Assembly (NCBI GenBank): GCA_030745755.1
Contig: JASLOA010000008.1
Location: 1-64,000 of the forward strand
From: Kiritimatiellia bacterium
Lineage (GTDB): Bacteria; Verrucomicrobiota; Kiritimatiellia; UBA8416; JABMPJ01
Direction: 5' to 3'
DNA: 64,000 nucleotides
The position numbers were made by a program, and so were the translations under genes. Under the pieces are notes generated by a model that saw nothing but the letters and a program-made list of their open reading frames with translations, did no database searches and was not told the DNA's origin. Position 1 is the stretch's first letter. Every line of letters starts with the position of its first letter. Below, in pieces: positions 1 to 8,908 of this stretch.

Positions 1-241
1 CTCGACAAAACAGCATTCTCGGCTCGATTTTCGACCCAATCATGGATGACCAATAACCGCACCGTGCAAAACCGCTCTTAGCGGCAACTCATAACGCGTT
101 TCTCTCGACTCCTGAGGCGTTTCATGAATAATGCGCGCTAGAACCATCCTTATTGCCAGCGTTTTTCTCATTTTACAGCTCGTTCTGTTTTCAATCTTCT
201 CTTCTGTCCGCTTACGCCAAGCCTTCTGGTTTCGCTCTTGC

Positions 242-1714
242 CTAGTATTGATGCTTGTACGTTCCGGTCTTTACGACGTTTTTAGGCAATTCCTCATAGA
301 AAGCGAGAACCTTCTTCTTAAGACTCGATGCGACTTCCGGGTACTTCTCAGCCAGATTGTTTTTTTCGCCGGGGTCACTCAGCACATCGTAGAGGGCCTC
401 TCCGAAGTACTTCTTGTCTTGGTCGAAAAGAACATAATATTTCCATTTACCCTCTCGAATCGTGGGCCCAGGTTCTCGGGGCCCCCACAGAAGTGGTTTA
501 GTGCGTTTGCGCGTGGCTCCGAGCCAGATATCGGAAACGTCTTCGCCATCAAGATCGTTCGGAACATCTTTCACGCCCGCCAAGCTGCAGATGGTCGGCA
601 ACCAGTCGATGCCGCCGATCACATTTTCGGTATCCATAAAATTGGCTTTCACCTTGCCCGGCCATCGGACAATAAACGGAACCCGCAGGCCACCTTCCTG
701 CGAGGAGCCTTTGCTGCCCCTAAACGGACCGGTATTGCCGAGCAGATTCTGAAAATGTTTCTTTCTGTCTTGCGGAACATCTTTCTTAGCGTCCTCTATC
801 GCTCTTTGTTTTCCTTGTAACAGCCTCTTTTCCTTGATCTTCCACATTTTTGGAGCAAACAGGTCAGTATCGAGTTCACCCAGACATTGTCCTAATGGAC
901 GAGGCGGACCCTGATCACTTGAAAACACGAGTACGGTGCTTTCGGAAAGCCCGAGCTCGTCGAGCGCGTCCATGACCATTTTAACATTGAGATCGAGCGC
1001 ATACACATTTGCGAGATAATGGCGCATATTCAGATTCAGATCGTCCAAAACAGCAATGCTATCGTCGAACACCGGCTGCATATACTCGGAAAAGTCGGCG
1101 CGGTTCACTTTCACATCTTTGAACACTTCCAGATAATTCGGTGCCGATGCCACAGGCGCATGGGTCGTAAATCCCCAGATATTCACATAAAACGGTTCGT
1201 CTTTGTGTCGACGGATAAAATCGATGGCCTTATCATAGATCGGCGTATCACGCCCTTTCGGCGAAAACTTATCCGGTCTTCCGCCCGAATCATTTTCATC
1301 GATGCCATACACGCCGTTACTGCGATCCATCCCGATATGCCATTTGCCGAAGTGCCCGGTGGCATATCCGCTCTTTTTGAGTAATGACGTTACTGTTTCT
1401 CGTCCTTGAAAATCAAAATCGTCGGTTCGTTTCGGGAAGCGGGCGTTCGACCGCCCCGTCATCAATCCCGTCCGACTCGGGTTACAGGCCCGCCCGGCGG
1501 CATAGGCCTGCTCATAGCGGGTCCCTTCTTCTGCGAGTTGGTCAAGCGCGGGCGTTTTGGCATAGGGATGCCCGTAGCAGGCAAGATCACCATACCCGAG
1601 GTCATCCGCAAAGATGAGGACCACGTTCGGGCGTTCTGCCCCGAACGTACTGGCAGCCAAACAGAATGCCAACGCTGCGGCAGCTAACACAAATAGTATG
1701 TTCGGTCGTTTCAT
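242..1714 (-). CDS. Secreted sulfatase (arylsulfatase A-like), second gene of a pair
   Basis: A 490-residue sulfatase of the formylglycine-dependent family, expected to remove sulfate esters from glycans in the periplasm or outside the cell. An N-terminal signal peptide (hydrophobic to about residue 25) is followed by the metal-binding Asp pair (D37-D38, in IFADDLGYGD). The active-site signature CNPSR has C77 as the residue to be oxidised to formylglycine, followed by GKWHIG and a later SSDQG calcium-site-like motif. The start overlaps the stop of the upstream sulfatase by 4 bp (ATGA), so the two are probably co-translated. Substrate cannot be told from sequence. No anaerobic sulfatase-maturase (anSME) is visible in the window; the radical SAM protein near 15 kb does not look like one. 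Confidence 0.9.
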   Translation of the reverse strand: MKRPNILFVLAAAALAFCLAASTFGAERPNVVLIFADDLGYGDLACYGHPYAKTPALDQLAEEGTRYEQAYAAGRACNPSRTGLMTGRSNARFPKRTDDFDFQGRETVTSLLKKSGYATGHFGKWHIGMDRSNGVYGIDENDSGGRPDKFSPKGRDTPIYDKAIDFIRRHKDEPFYVNIWGFTTHAPVASAPNYLEVFKDVKVNRADFSEYMQPVFDDSIAVLDDLNLNMRHYLANVYALDLNVKMVMDALDELGLSESTVLVFSSDQGPPRPLGQCLGELDTDLFAPKMWKIKEKRLLQGKQRAIEDAKKDVPQDRKKHFQNLLGNTGPFRGSKGSSQEGGLRVPFIVRWPGKVKANFMDTENVIGGIDWLPTICSLAGVKDVPNDLDGEDVSDIWLGATRKRTKPLLWGPREPGPTIREGKWKYYVLFDQDKKYFGEALYDVLSDPGEKNNLAEKYPEVASSLKKKVLAFYEELPKNVVKTGTYKHQY

Positions 1715-3168
1715 GGTGAATTCCGTAATCCCTTCGGCGGTTCGTATTTGTACGCCGGCTCGGTGTAGTTGTACCGTTCTTTGGCTTCCTCAAGCAGCAG
1801 CTTCATCTTCTTCAGCTGCGTTGCAACCTCGGGCGAATGGATCAGGTTCCTGATCTCATTCGGGTCCTTCTTCAGATGGTAAAGCTCATCGATATTCCCC
1901 TCCTCTGCCGATTCGTAGGGGTAGCTGATGTACTTCCACTCAGGCGTGCGGATAGAGAGTAGAGTCGGGATGCCCGGAGCATACTTCTCCTGGAAGTACT
2001 CATAGAAGAAGGGCGCGATGCGGCCTTCGGCTTTGCCCAGCATTACCGGCACAAAGGACTCACCCTGCATGGTCTTGGGAATCGTCGCACCGGCCAGCTC
2101 GAGAATCGTCGGGCCCAGGTCGATATTGGCGACCATGCCCGTGATCCGTGAACCGCCTTTGAGCATGGCGGGATAGCGGACGGCAAAGGGGACGCGTATG
2201 GATTCTTCGTAGGCGAGGCGCTTATCCCCCCTGCGGTGCTCGCCGAAGAAATAGCCGTTGTCCGCCATGAAGATGATGACCGTATCGTCCAGTCGGCCCT
2301 GCTTTGCCAGCAGGTCCATCACTCGCCCCAGCCCTTCGTCGACGGCGAGCAGACAGCGGAGCATATTGAGCCGTGTGGGGTTCTTTTCACTCCATTTACC
2401 CGGCGGAATGTAGTCCGGCACCGGCTTACCTTCACTCGCGACCCATTTCTTGTAGTGCACGCCGTACTTGGCTCGCCGTTGCCACAGCGGTCGATCGGAA
2501 AAGTCGATCGACCAGCTGGCTGGTTCCTGAAACGTGCCGTCAGGAGCTGCGTCTTTATGCCGTTCGGCTGGAGTAAAAGGCCCATGGCAGGCCTTGTGCC
2601 AGAGTTGTATGCAAAACGGTTTGTCCTTGTTTTCGGATAGGAACTCGATGGTCTTGTTCGTGAGGATGTCGGTGATGTACCCCTTCTCTTTTACGACGTC
2701 GCCGTTGATGTTCAGCTCCGGATCGTTGTAGACCCCCTGCCCCTTGAAGCTCAGCCAGTAGTCGAACCCCGGGCGGGGACGGGCGTGGTGTGCCATATGC
2801 CATTTGCCGATCTGGGCCGTCTTGTAGCCGACCTTCTGCAGCGCCTGGGGGTACTGTTCCAGGTGCGGCTCGGGATCCTGGATCTCATTGTAGCGCACGC
2901 CGTGAATGTGGGCATAGGTCCCGGTCAGAATCGACGCCCGGCTCGGGGAGCAGAGCGAGGTCGTCACCATCATGTTGTCAAACACCGCGCCCTCGTCGGC
3001 CAGCCGCTGGAAGCTCGGCGTCTTCAGGAACGGGAAGCGATCGTTGTACAAAGCATCCGGCGCCATATCGTCAATCATCACGAACAGGAAGTTGGGTCTG
3101 GCTTCACCGGAAAAGAGAGTCGCCGCTGTAAGAATCAACGTAAAGATGACAGGGAGCACTCTTTTCAT
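1711..3168 (-). CDS. Secreted sulfatase, first gene of the pair
   Basis: A 485-residue sulfatase with a signal peptide (about residues 1-22), the metal-binding pair D33-D34 (MIDDM), the signature CSPSR at C73-R77 (Cys-type formylglycine precursor), GKWHMAHH and a distal IFMADNG motif. The C-terminal part (YEYFQEKYAPGIPT, LYHLKKDPNE) resembles the sub-family often annotated as iduronate-2-sulfatase or mucin-desulfating sulfatase, but substrate is not fixed by this. It is the promoter-proximal gene; its stop overlaps the start of the next sulfatase. Both proteins keep all key residues, so a sequential or complementary role on one polysaccharide is likely (inference). Confidence 0.9.
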   Translation of the reverse strand: MKRVLPVIFTLILTAATLFSGEARPNFLFVMIDDMAPDALYNDRFPFLKTPSFQRLADEGAVFDNMMVTTSLCSPSRASILTGTYAHIHGVRYNEIQDPEPHLEQYPQALQKVGYKTAQIGKWHMAHHARPRPGFDYWLSFKGQGVYNDPELNINGDVVKEKGYITDILTNKTIEFLSENKDKPFCIQLWHKACHGPFTPAERHKDAAPDGTFQEPASWSIDFSDRPLWQRRAKYGVHYKKWVASEGKPVPDYIPPGKWSEKNPTRLNMLRCLLAVDEGLGRVMDLLAKQGRLDDTVIIFMADNGYFFGEHRRGDKRLAYEESIRVPFAVRYPAMLKGGSRITGMVANIDLGPTILELAGATIPKTMQGESFVPVMLGKAEGRIAPFFYEYFQEKYAPGIPTLLSIRTPEWKYISYPYESAEEGNIDELYHLKKDPNEIRNLIHSPEVATQLKKMKLLLEEAKERYNYTEPAYKYEPPKGLRNSP

Positions 3169-3412
3169 TTTCTGCCCTTCTCCATCGAATCAACGGCTCG
3201 CCGTCTGGCTCCGGTTAGCCGTCGCGGCCTGCAGAGTCAGAAAATAGCGCATACTCACTCGGCCAACAACAGTTAACAACCGACCATGGCAGTCGGTTTT
3301 ATTCATCCAAGATGTCTGCATACAACTTGCGAGAAGAGAGCAAAGTGGGGTTGCGAGACCATCAACGAGAAGTGATTTTCAGTCACTATCGCTGAGCTCT
3401 CAACGAGGTTGA

Positions 3413-3989
3413 TTGCTCCATCCCAAACTTGGGGATAAGGTCATAGAGCTCTGCTTCGACGATCCGTTCCCGGACTACGACACTGAGCCCGTCATGGCGT
3501 ACGCGAACGACCCGGATTGCCCACCTGCTCGCCTACTGCCTCGCAGAGCAAGAACGGGCAGCCCCCGGCTACGAACAGGTCCTGGAGTCGACCTGGCGCG
3601 CCTTCCTGATCAGCTGCGCACGTCAGGCGATGGCCGACGGAATCGAGACGCTGGTCGCCGACCAGTCGCGCTGGGCACCCGTCGAGTCGGTTCGCCTCAC
3701 CCTCGAGCGACACTACGATCGGTCCCACCGCCTTGCCGATCTCGCCACACACGCACGCATGAGCGAAGCCCACCTCTGCCGCCAGTTCAAGGCCTACACC
3801 GGACTCTCCCCCTTCGCCTACCTCGCCCAGCGGCGCATTGATTCCGCCAAGCAGCTGCTTCGCAACAGCAGCCGCAAGATCCTCGACATCGCCTTCACCT
3901 GCGGCTTCAATGACATCGGCCACTTCAACCGCAAGTTCCGCCAGCTTGCAGGCTGCGCCCCCAGCCACTACCGCGCGGGAGCAGGCTAA
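3413..3989 (+). pseudogene. AraC-type regulator remnant, frameshifted and lacking its N-terminus
   Basis: The frame ending at 3989 encodes an intact AraC double helix-turn-helix (VRLTLERHYDRSHRLADLA ... FGFNDIGHFNRKFRQ-like, here CGFNDIGHFNRKFRQLAG). The same frame is open upstream to 3447 and reads a plausible linker (ARIAHLLAYCLAEQE-like). The N-terminal continuation (KLGDKVIELCFDDPFPDYD) lies in the next frame from 3413 to about 3500, so a frameshift near 3490-3510 separates the two halves. No cupin or other sensor domain is present upstream. A short protein could still start at ATG 3630 (119 residues) and would be a bare DNA-binding domain. I call it a decaying gene because of the shift and the second gene fragment immediately downstream. 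Confidence 0.6.
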
Positions 3990-4231
3990 AGGGCAAATAC
4001 CTCAGCGAATACTCCCGCTCACACCGGGCCTTTCAGCGCGCCTTCTGCGACCGTTGTTTCGATGAGACCTTTCTGTCGCGGCGCAACTTCGAGATGCAGG
4101 TCGAGATCAGCAAGACCGTCGAGGCGCGCGACGGCACGCTGGTGCAGTCGCAGGGTGAGAGGCGCATTGCCGACTTGGGGCGAGCGGGGTCGGGGCAGAC
4201 CGCGAGAATAGAAAACACACTACCATCCTAA
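3980..4231 (+). pseudogene. Fragment of an unidentified gene (nuclease/helicase-like motif)
   Basis: From 3980 the +2 frame is open without a good start codon to a stop at 4229-4231, reading KYLSEYSRSHRAFQRAFC, then FDETFLSRRNFEMQVEISKT, then VQSQGERRIADLG. The last motif resembles the V(R/K)SxGExxIA(N/D)xL segment of restriction-endonuclease-like folds fused to UvrD-type helicases (family resemblance by eye only). Composition is coding-like, but there is no start, and the protein breaks off right after the motif. It is best read as a remnant left by a deletion that also damaged the AraC gene it abuts. Confidence 0.4.
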
Positions 4232-4460
4232 CGTTGGGCAGCGGTTCCGACGCCATGCCGACCACTGACATCAAGGAGCAGTCCATATCGTGGGCGTGGC
4301 CTCTTGCTATGCCTAAGCAACGCTTTCGGGCCCATTTTGCGGGCGTTCTCGGTGGTAAGTCATCATTGGGATCTGAGTTGCCGGCAGTCCAATCAAGAAT
4401 CGGGCCTACGAAACGGCATCATTTCCCCATCACTCTCGACCGCCTGTGACCTAAGGTCGC

Positions 4461-5558
4461 TTATCGCGTGTCGACAATCTGCTCCATGGCGTCGGCTTGC
4501 TGCTCCATCGATTTGACCATGGTGAACTGTACGCGGGTGCGGTCCAGGTTTTGGCCATCCCGGTGGGTCTTGAAGTAGACGTCGCCCTGCAGGTAGTCGG
4601 TCAGGAACCGGATACCGATCTCGAACGTGATCAGGCGCGCGGAGAAGGCAAGATGGTCCAGCTCGGTGGCGTTGAGCGCATCGCCGGCGGTTGCGAGGTA
4701 GCCTTGGGTGATGGCTTCGAACATCTCGATGCGGCCAACGACCTTGGAGAGGTCGGTTTCGTCTTCCGGGCAAGGCCGCATGGCGGTGCGTACCATGTCG
4801 CCGAAGTCGTAGAGGGCGAGACCCGGCATCACGGTGTCGAGATCGATCACACAGATCCCTTCTCCGGTGGCATCATCGAGCATGACGTTGTTGAGCTTGG
4901 TGTCGTTGTGGGTTGTGACGAGCGGGATTCTGCCGGCGCGTTGCAGGTCCAGGAGCGTGTCCACCATCGGCTCACGTTGGTTCGCAAAGGCAATCTCCGC
5001 GGCCACATCCGCGGCTCGGTTGCAGACATCGGCCTCGATGGCGGCCTGGAGCGTGTCGAAACGCGCGCGCGTATCGTGAAAAGCCGGGATCGTCTCCGCC
5101 AGTGGACCACCGGGCAGGTCTGCGAGCTGCTTCATGAAGGCGCCGAAGGCCTTGGCGGCTTCAAAGGCCTGATGCGTCGTTTCCAGCTCATCGTAGGTCT
5201 GGGCGTCTTCAATGAATATGTATATGCGCCAGAAATGGCCATCGGTGTCGACGTGGTATGAAGCGCCGTCACGTGTGGGAATCAGTGTGAGTGTCCGGCG
5301 ATCACTGTCATCGACCCCGGCGGCGGTAAGCTTATTCCGCAGATGCTGCGTCACCCGCCCGATGTTCTCCATGACCTGCACGGGGTCCTTGAAGACATCG
5401 TGGTTGATGCGCTGGAGAATGTAGCGCGTGGGCCCCTGCGCCTGGTCGAACGTGACGGCATAGGTGTCGTTGATGTGTCCCGTGCCGTAGGGCCCCCCCG
5501 ATACAAATGGGCCCTCTATATCAAATGCTGCTGAAACGGCCTTGATGTCATGTGTCAT
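4461..5558 (-). CDS. nahK: N-acetylhexosamine 1-kinase-like phosphotransferase
   Basis: A 365-residue aminoglycoside-phosphotransferase-fold kinase. The N-terminal PYGTGHINDTYAVT and YILQRINHDVFKDP segments, and the catalytic THNDTKLNNVMLDD (H217, D219, N224) with IDLDTVMPGLALYDFGD (D239, D241), match the NahK/LnpB pattern known from bifidobacteria, where N-acetylhexosamines are phosphorylated at C1. It is the last gene of an operon with nagB (12 bp upstream), a PIG-L deacetylase and a ROK-like protein, which supports an amino-sugar role. The product would be a hexosamine-1-phosphate, which does not feed directly into NagB; a mutase or a different position specificity must be assumed. Confidence 0.8.
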   Translation of the reverse strand: MTHDIKAVSAAFDIEGPFVSGGPYGTGHINDTYAVTFDQAQGPTRYILQRINHDVFKDPVQVMENIGRVTQHLRNKLTAAGVDDSDRRTLTLIPTRDGASYHVDTDGHFWRIYIFIEDAQTYDELETTHQAFEAAKAFGAFMKQLADLPGGPLAETIPAFHDTRARFDTLQAAIEADVCNRAADVAAEIAFANQREPMVDTLLDLQRAGRIPLVTTHNDTKLNNVMLDDATGEGICVIDLDTVMPGLALYDFGDMVRTAMRPCPEDETDLSKVVGRIEMFEAITQGYLATAGDALNATELDHLAFSARLITFEIGIRFLTDYLQGDVYFKTHRDGQNLDRTRVQFTMVKSMEQQADAMEQIVDTR

Positions 5559-5570
5559 CTGTAGGTCCTT

Positions 5571-6359
5571 CTAAGCATCGCGCTGCCAGTCTGGTTTGCC
5601 ATCATACACCCACCGGTAGTAATCGGAAAGCTTGAGGCCTGCCGCGGCCGGGTTGTCGATGAATACCTTGGCATTGGGGTGATGCTGCAGAATGGAAGCC
5701 GGAACCATCGAGGCTACGGGACCTTCGACGGTGGCGGCAATGGCTTCGGCCTTCTCCTCGCCAAACGCCAGCATGATGCAGCGTTTTGCATCCATGATGG
5801 TCCCTATTCCCATCGTGATGCAGTGGTGAGGGACCTGTGACTCATCGCCATCGAAGAACCGCGCGTTGTCTTGTACGGTCTGTTGCGTCAGGGTCTTGAT
5901 TCGTGTACGCGAGGCAAACGAAGAGGTCGGCTCATTGAAACCGATGTGCCCGTCTGACCCAATCCCGAGTACCTGCAGGTCGATGCCGCCCGCCTCCGCG
6001 ATGGCGCGCTCATACGCCGCGCAGAAGACCGGGATATCCTTGGCCATGCCGTCCGGGATGTGAACGTTCTCCGGCTTGATGTTGATCTGACTGAACAGGT
6101 GTTCCCACATGAACGCGTGGTAGGACTGCGGGTGCTCCTTCTCCAATCCCACGTATTCGTCCAGGTTGAATGTTGTCACCTCGCTGAAATCGAGTTCCTC
6201 TTCATTGTGTAGCTGAATCAGTTTGCGATACAGCTTCAGGGGCGTGCTGCCGGTAGCAAGCCCCAGCACCGCGTTCGGTTTCTCGCGTACGAGTCGTGCC
6301 ACAACGCGGGCGGCAGCACCACTTGCCGTTTCGGTATCCGGACTGATAATCACTTCCAT
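5571..6359 (-). CDS. nagB: Glucosamine-6-phosphate deaminase
   Basis: Cytosolic enzyme converting glucosamine 6-phosphate to fructose 6-phosphate and ammonia. The 262-residue protein has the sugar-phosphate loop ATGSTP (35-40), the NLDEYVGL motif (D67, counterpart of the general base) and LGIGSDGHIGFNEP (131-144; D136, H138, E143), the standard NagB set. I take ATG 6359 as start. The frame stays open 28 codons further, but those codons lie in the upstream deacetylase gene, and the 1-bp TAATG overlap with its stop is typical of translational coupling. Length fits the family. No nagA is visible next to it. Confidence 0.93.
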   Translation of the reverse strand: MEVIISPDTETASGAAARVVARLVREKPNAVLGLATGSTPLKLYRKLIQLHNEEELDFSEVTTFNLDEYVGLEKEHPQSYHAFMWEHLFSQINIKPENVHIPDGMAKDIPVFCAAYERAIAEAGGIDLQVLGIGSDGHIGFNEPTSSFASRTRIKTLTQQTVQDNARFFDGDESQVPHHCITMGIGTIMDAKRCIMLAFGEEKAEAIAATVEGPVASMVPASILQHHPNAKVFIDNPAAAGLKLSDYYRWVYDGKPDWQRDA

Positions 6360-7159
6360 TAGAAGATCTCCTTGAGGGTCCCGGTTTCCATCGCAATGAA
6401 GGTCCCGGTGTCGAGTTGTTCCACAAAGCCACCCCGCTCCCAACGGCGGAGACGGTAGAGGGTGGCGAAATTGAAGGGCGGGGGAGCGGTGCCAGGGCCT
6501 CCCACGAGTTCCCCGCCACGGCGCACGTTGTCCTGCATCCAGGCCGGCAACAACAGGTGGTAGGGGTTCCGCGCCACCTCGCCCACGTGCAACGCCGTCG
6601 CCGCCACCAGGTCGGCAACCGTCTGTGCGTCTGCTTCCACCATCAGGTTGGGGTCATCCATCGCACCCCAGTACTCCGTTTCGATTACTGTGCAGGCACA
6701 TGCCTCACCCAGTCGCTGCAATGCCTGCACGACTGTCGTGTGGGTGGATATGTGTCGTGGATTCCAATCCTGCACGTGCGGAACAAAGATGATCTCGGGT
6801 TTCAGCTCACTGAGAATGGCTGCGATATCGTCGGTATCCAAACCGGCCAGATCGTCGCGGTTGCGGTAGGAGGTCCATCCCAGGAGTCGGCATGCATCAG
6901 CCAGTTCCTCGGCTCGCGCCGTCTGCCGATCCTTGTTGCTGCCATACGTGACCGGGATGTTGATGATTTGCTTGTCGGCTTCGCGCATGAGGCGTAGCGG
7001 CAGCACGCCCGTAATGCACTCGTCATCCGGGTGCGGCGAGAAGAGCAGGACCTTTGCCGCGCGTTCAACAGGCTCTGTTCGGGCTTTGGACGGTGTGATC
7101 TTCTGCCCTGCCAGAACAGCGGCCTGGATGCTCTCTACAAAATCCAGGTATGTGTTCAT
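6359..7159 (-). CDS. PIG-L family N-deacetylase
   Basis: A 266-residue zinc-dependent deacetylase of the PIG-L/LmbE family. The diagnostic motif PHPDDE is at residues 42-47, and a later HISTHTTVVQAL segment supplies the third zinc ligand. The family removes acetyl groups from N-acetylglucosamine-containing molecules (GlcNAc-PI, MshB, BshB, diacetylchitobiose deacetylase). No signal peptide is visible, so it acts in the cytosol. It overlaps the ROK-like gene upstream by 4 bp and nagB downstream by 1 bp. In this operon it is the only candidate for de-N-acetylation and may stand in for NagA (inference). Confidence 0.88.
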   Translation of the reverse strand: MNTYLDFVESIQAAVLAGQKITPSKARTEPVERAAKVLLFSPHPDDECITGVLPLRLMREADKQIINIPVTYGSNKDRQTARAEELADACRLLGWTSYRNRDDLAGLDTDDIAAILSELKPEIIFVPHVQDWNPRHISTHTTVVQALQRLGEACACTVIETEYWGAMDDPNLMVEADAQTVADLVAATALHVGEVARNPYHLLLPAWMQDNVRRGGELVGGPGTAPPPFNFATLYRLRRWERGGFVEQLDTGTFIAMETGTLKEIF

Positions 7160-8589
7160 CGTGATTCCTCCACTACAGGAAGGCTTGCCGCCGCAATAGC
7201 CTGACCATGCCGTTTGAGCTGTTCGTCTGGTGTGCTGATGGTGACCTGTTCGGCCAGGTCCGGAAACTCCGCCTTCAGCACGTGCTCAGCTGAGTCGATG
7301 ATGATCTGGCCGCCGGTACCGGATGTCACGCGTCCCAACAGGAGCAGGTGCTCAATGGTGTAGGTCTCGGCATAGGTGGCCAGGGCGTACCCGAAGTAGG
7401 CTCCGATGGTCTCGTAGATGGTCCGTGCGCGCGGATCACTCGCTTCCATCAGCTCCTGTACCGCGATGAGCTGCTCGGGGAAGGGCATGTCGCCGGGAAG
7501 GTCGATCTTTGCCGCAGGGGCAAGACGCGCCACGGCCTGTTGTGAGAAGTACTGTACGCCGCAGCCGACGTCGCCGGACCACTCATCGGCGGGCGCGTCG
7601 GCGCGGTGATCGACCGGGGTGAAAGCCAGCTCGTTCAGGCCGCTTGTGATGAACCCGTCGGGATCGCAGTAGCCCACGGCCTGGCTGGTGCCCATGGCGA
7701 TGCCGAGCACAGCGTTGCTCTTGAGTGACATCGATCCGGCCAGGGCGGTCACCTCGCCATCGTTGGCGACCTCGAACGGGATGTCGTTCCATTCGGCCTG
7801 AATGCGTTTGAACATGCCGCGGACATGCAGGTCAAAATCACTCTCCGAGACGCCGCGGAACAGCGAAGCAACGCGGGGTTCACTGTTCACGTAGTCTCCG
7901 GCCGCGCTGCCGCCAATGGCGTCGACACGGGGGAGATGTGCCGCGGCACGTTTGAGGGAATCGCGGATGCCGTCAAGGTGGTACTGCGGATCGCTCTGGA
8001 AATAGGGGTCCCACTCGATCTCTTCAGAAAAGACCACCTCGCCGTCTATCACCGCGGCGGCTTTGCGGTCGCTGCCGCCGAGGTCGAACCCGATCCGGCA
8101 GCCGTCCAGGTTGCGGCCGAGCGACATCTTTTCCTCGCGCGCTTCGGGGAGCTCGTTGAACGCACAGCTCTTGAGCAGCATGGGCTCCAGAAACATACGC
8201 CGTCCCATGATATCGTAGTCAAACGCACGTGCGCCTGCCGCGCTGTATGCCTCGGCAATCAGCGCTCCGATCGCGGGGTTGCCGGCGATTGTGATGCGGG
8301 AACCGCCCTTGCTCCACAACAGCGTCTTGACCAGCCGCTCCACGTAGGTAGCGTTGAGGGCAATGTTCTCACCCTCGTGGGGGAGTACGGTGGTTGCGAT
8401 GGTGTAGACGGTGCCATCCGGTCGCGACAGGGCAATGCCGAGTGGATCGCCGTCGGGATCGTCTGCGCAGGCTGCACGGTAGGCACGGTTCCACAGGACC
8501 GCCGGAACGAACTCCGGGTCCAGCACAGGTCTTACCTTGACGTCGATCTCCATCATCCTGATTCCTTCGCTGAAGAAAGGATCGCTCAC
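7156..8589 (-). CDS. ROK-like sugar kinase/ASKHA protein with long N-terminal extension
   Basis: A 477-residue protein. Its C-terminal 310 residues carry ASKHA/ROK features: FDLGGSDRKAAAV (residues 168-180, phosphate-1 loop), an EVANDGEVTALAG segment in the place of the ROK NDA motif, IAMGTSQAVGY (adenosine/phosphate-2) and a late LLGRVTSGTGGQ loop. The usual ROK zinc motif (CGCGxxGCxE) is absent; GDVGCGVQYFSQQA stands in its place. The first about 160 residues are an extra domain of unknown function. It is the first gene of the amino-sugar operon. Starts at 8589 or 8556 (MMEIDVKV) are both possible. Likely a sugar kinase or sugar-sensing protein for an N-acetylhexosamine; activity unproven. 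Confidence 0.7.
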   Translation of the reverse strand: MSDPFFSEGIRMMEIDVKVRPVLDPEFVPAVLWNRAYRAACADDPDGDPLGIALSRPDGTVYTIATTVLPHEGENIALNATYVERLVKTLLWSKGGSRITIAGNPAIGALIAEAYSAAGARAFDYDIMGRRMFLEPMLLKSCAFNELPEAREEKMSLGRNLDGCRIGFDLGGSDRKAAAVIDGEVVFSEEIEWDPYFQSDPQYHLDGIRDSLKRAAAHLPRVDAIGGSAAGDYVNSEPRVASLFRGVSESDFDLHVRGMFKRIQAEWNDIPFEVANDGEVTALAGSMSLKSNAVLGIAMGTSQAVGYCDPDGFITSGLNELAFTPVDHRADAPADEWSGDVGCGVQYFSQQAVARLAPAAKIDLPGDMPFPEQLIAVQELMEASDPRARTIYETIGAYFGYALATYAETYTIEHLLLLGRVTSGTGGQIIIDSAEHVLKAEFPDLAEQVTISTPDEQLKRHGQAIAAASLPVVEESR

Positions 8590-8669
8590 ATCGCTGACTT
8601 CATAAAGATCATTTAGTTGTTGCTTGTGTAATAAACTTAACTATATTGACTGTGAGTTTGGCATTTCCT

Positions 8670-8697
8670 ATCCTATGTCTCGAACCGGTTCTGTCAA
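8670..8697 (-). promoter_or_regulatory. Promoter with embedded palindromic operator for the amino-sugar operon
   Basis: On the minus strand TTGACA (8697-8692) is followed after 16 bp by TAGGAT (8675-8670), a good sigma-70-type promoter about 80-110 bp upstream of the ROK-like gene. The first ten spacer bases form a perfect palindrome, GAACCGGTTC (8682-8691). An operator between -35 and -10 would allow steric repression; LacI-type repressors bind sites with a CG centre of this kind. The regulator is not identified. Confidence 0.45.
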
Positions 8698-8773
8698 GAA
8701 TTCTGCCCCAGTTGTTTGGTTAACTGTCGTTTCATTAAGTAGTTGTAGCGAATTGGCCCTTCTCCCCTAGGAG

Positions 8774-8908
8774 TTAGGCGCTAGGCGCTAGGCGTTAGGA
8801 GCGTTCATTCATTGATCTCAGCATCATACCGACCTCGCCTTCCAAGCGTAAGTCGTTAATTGCCAGTCGTTAGCTCCAAGAGTCTAATCCCTAGCGCCTA
8901 GCGCCTAA
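8774..8908. repeat. Self-complementary heptamer tandem repeat (locus A)
   Basis: The left arm is a tandem of the 7-bp unit YTAGGCG (8774-8799). The right arm is a tandem of CCTAGCG (8883-8908). A 19-bp stretch, TTAGGCGCTAGGCGCTAGG at 8774-8792, recurs as an exact inverted copy at 8890-8908. The 97 bp between the arms hold two direct copies of GTCGTTA. The element fills much of the 476-bp gap between the divergent ROK operon and the AraC gene. No ORF is visible in the gap. Confidence 0.85.

Noticed and set aside
131-820. 229-codon plus-strand ORF at the window start
   Set aside because: Antisense to the sulfatase, leucine/phenylalanine-rich without domain; the first 241 bp hold no gene I can support.
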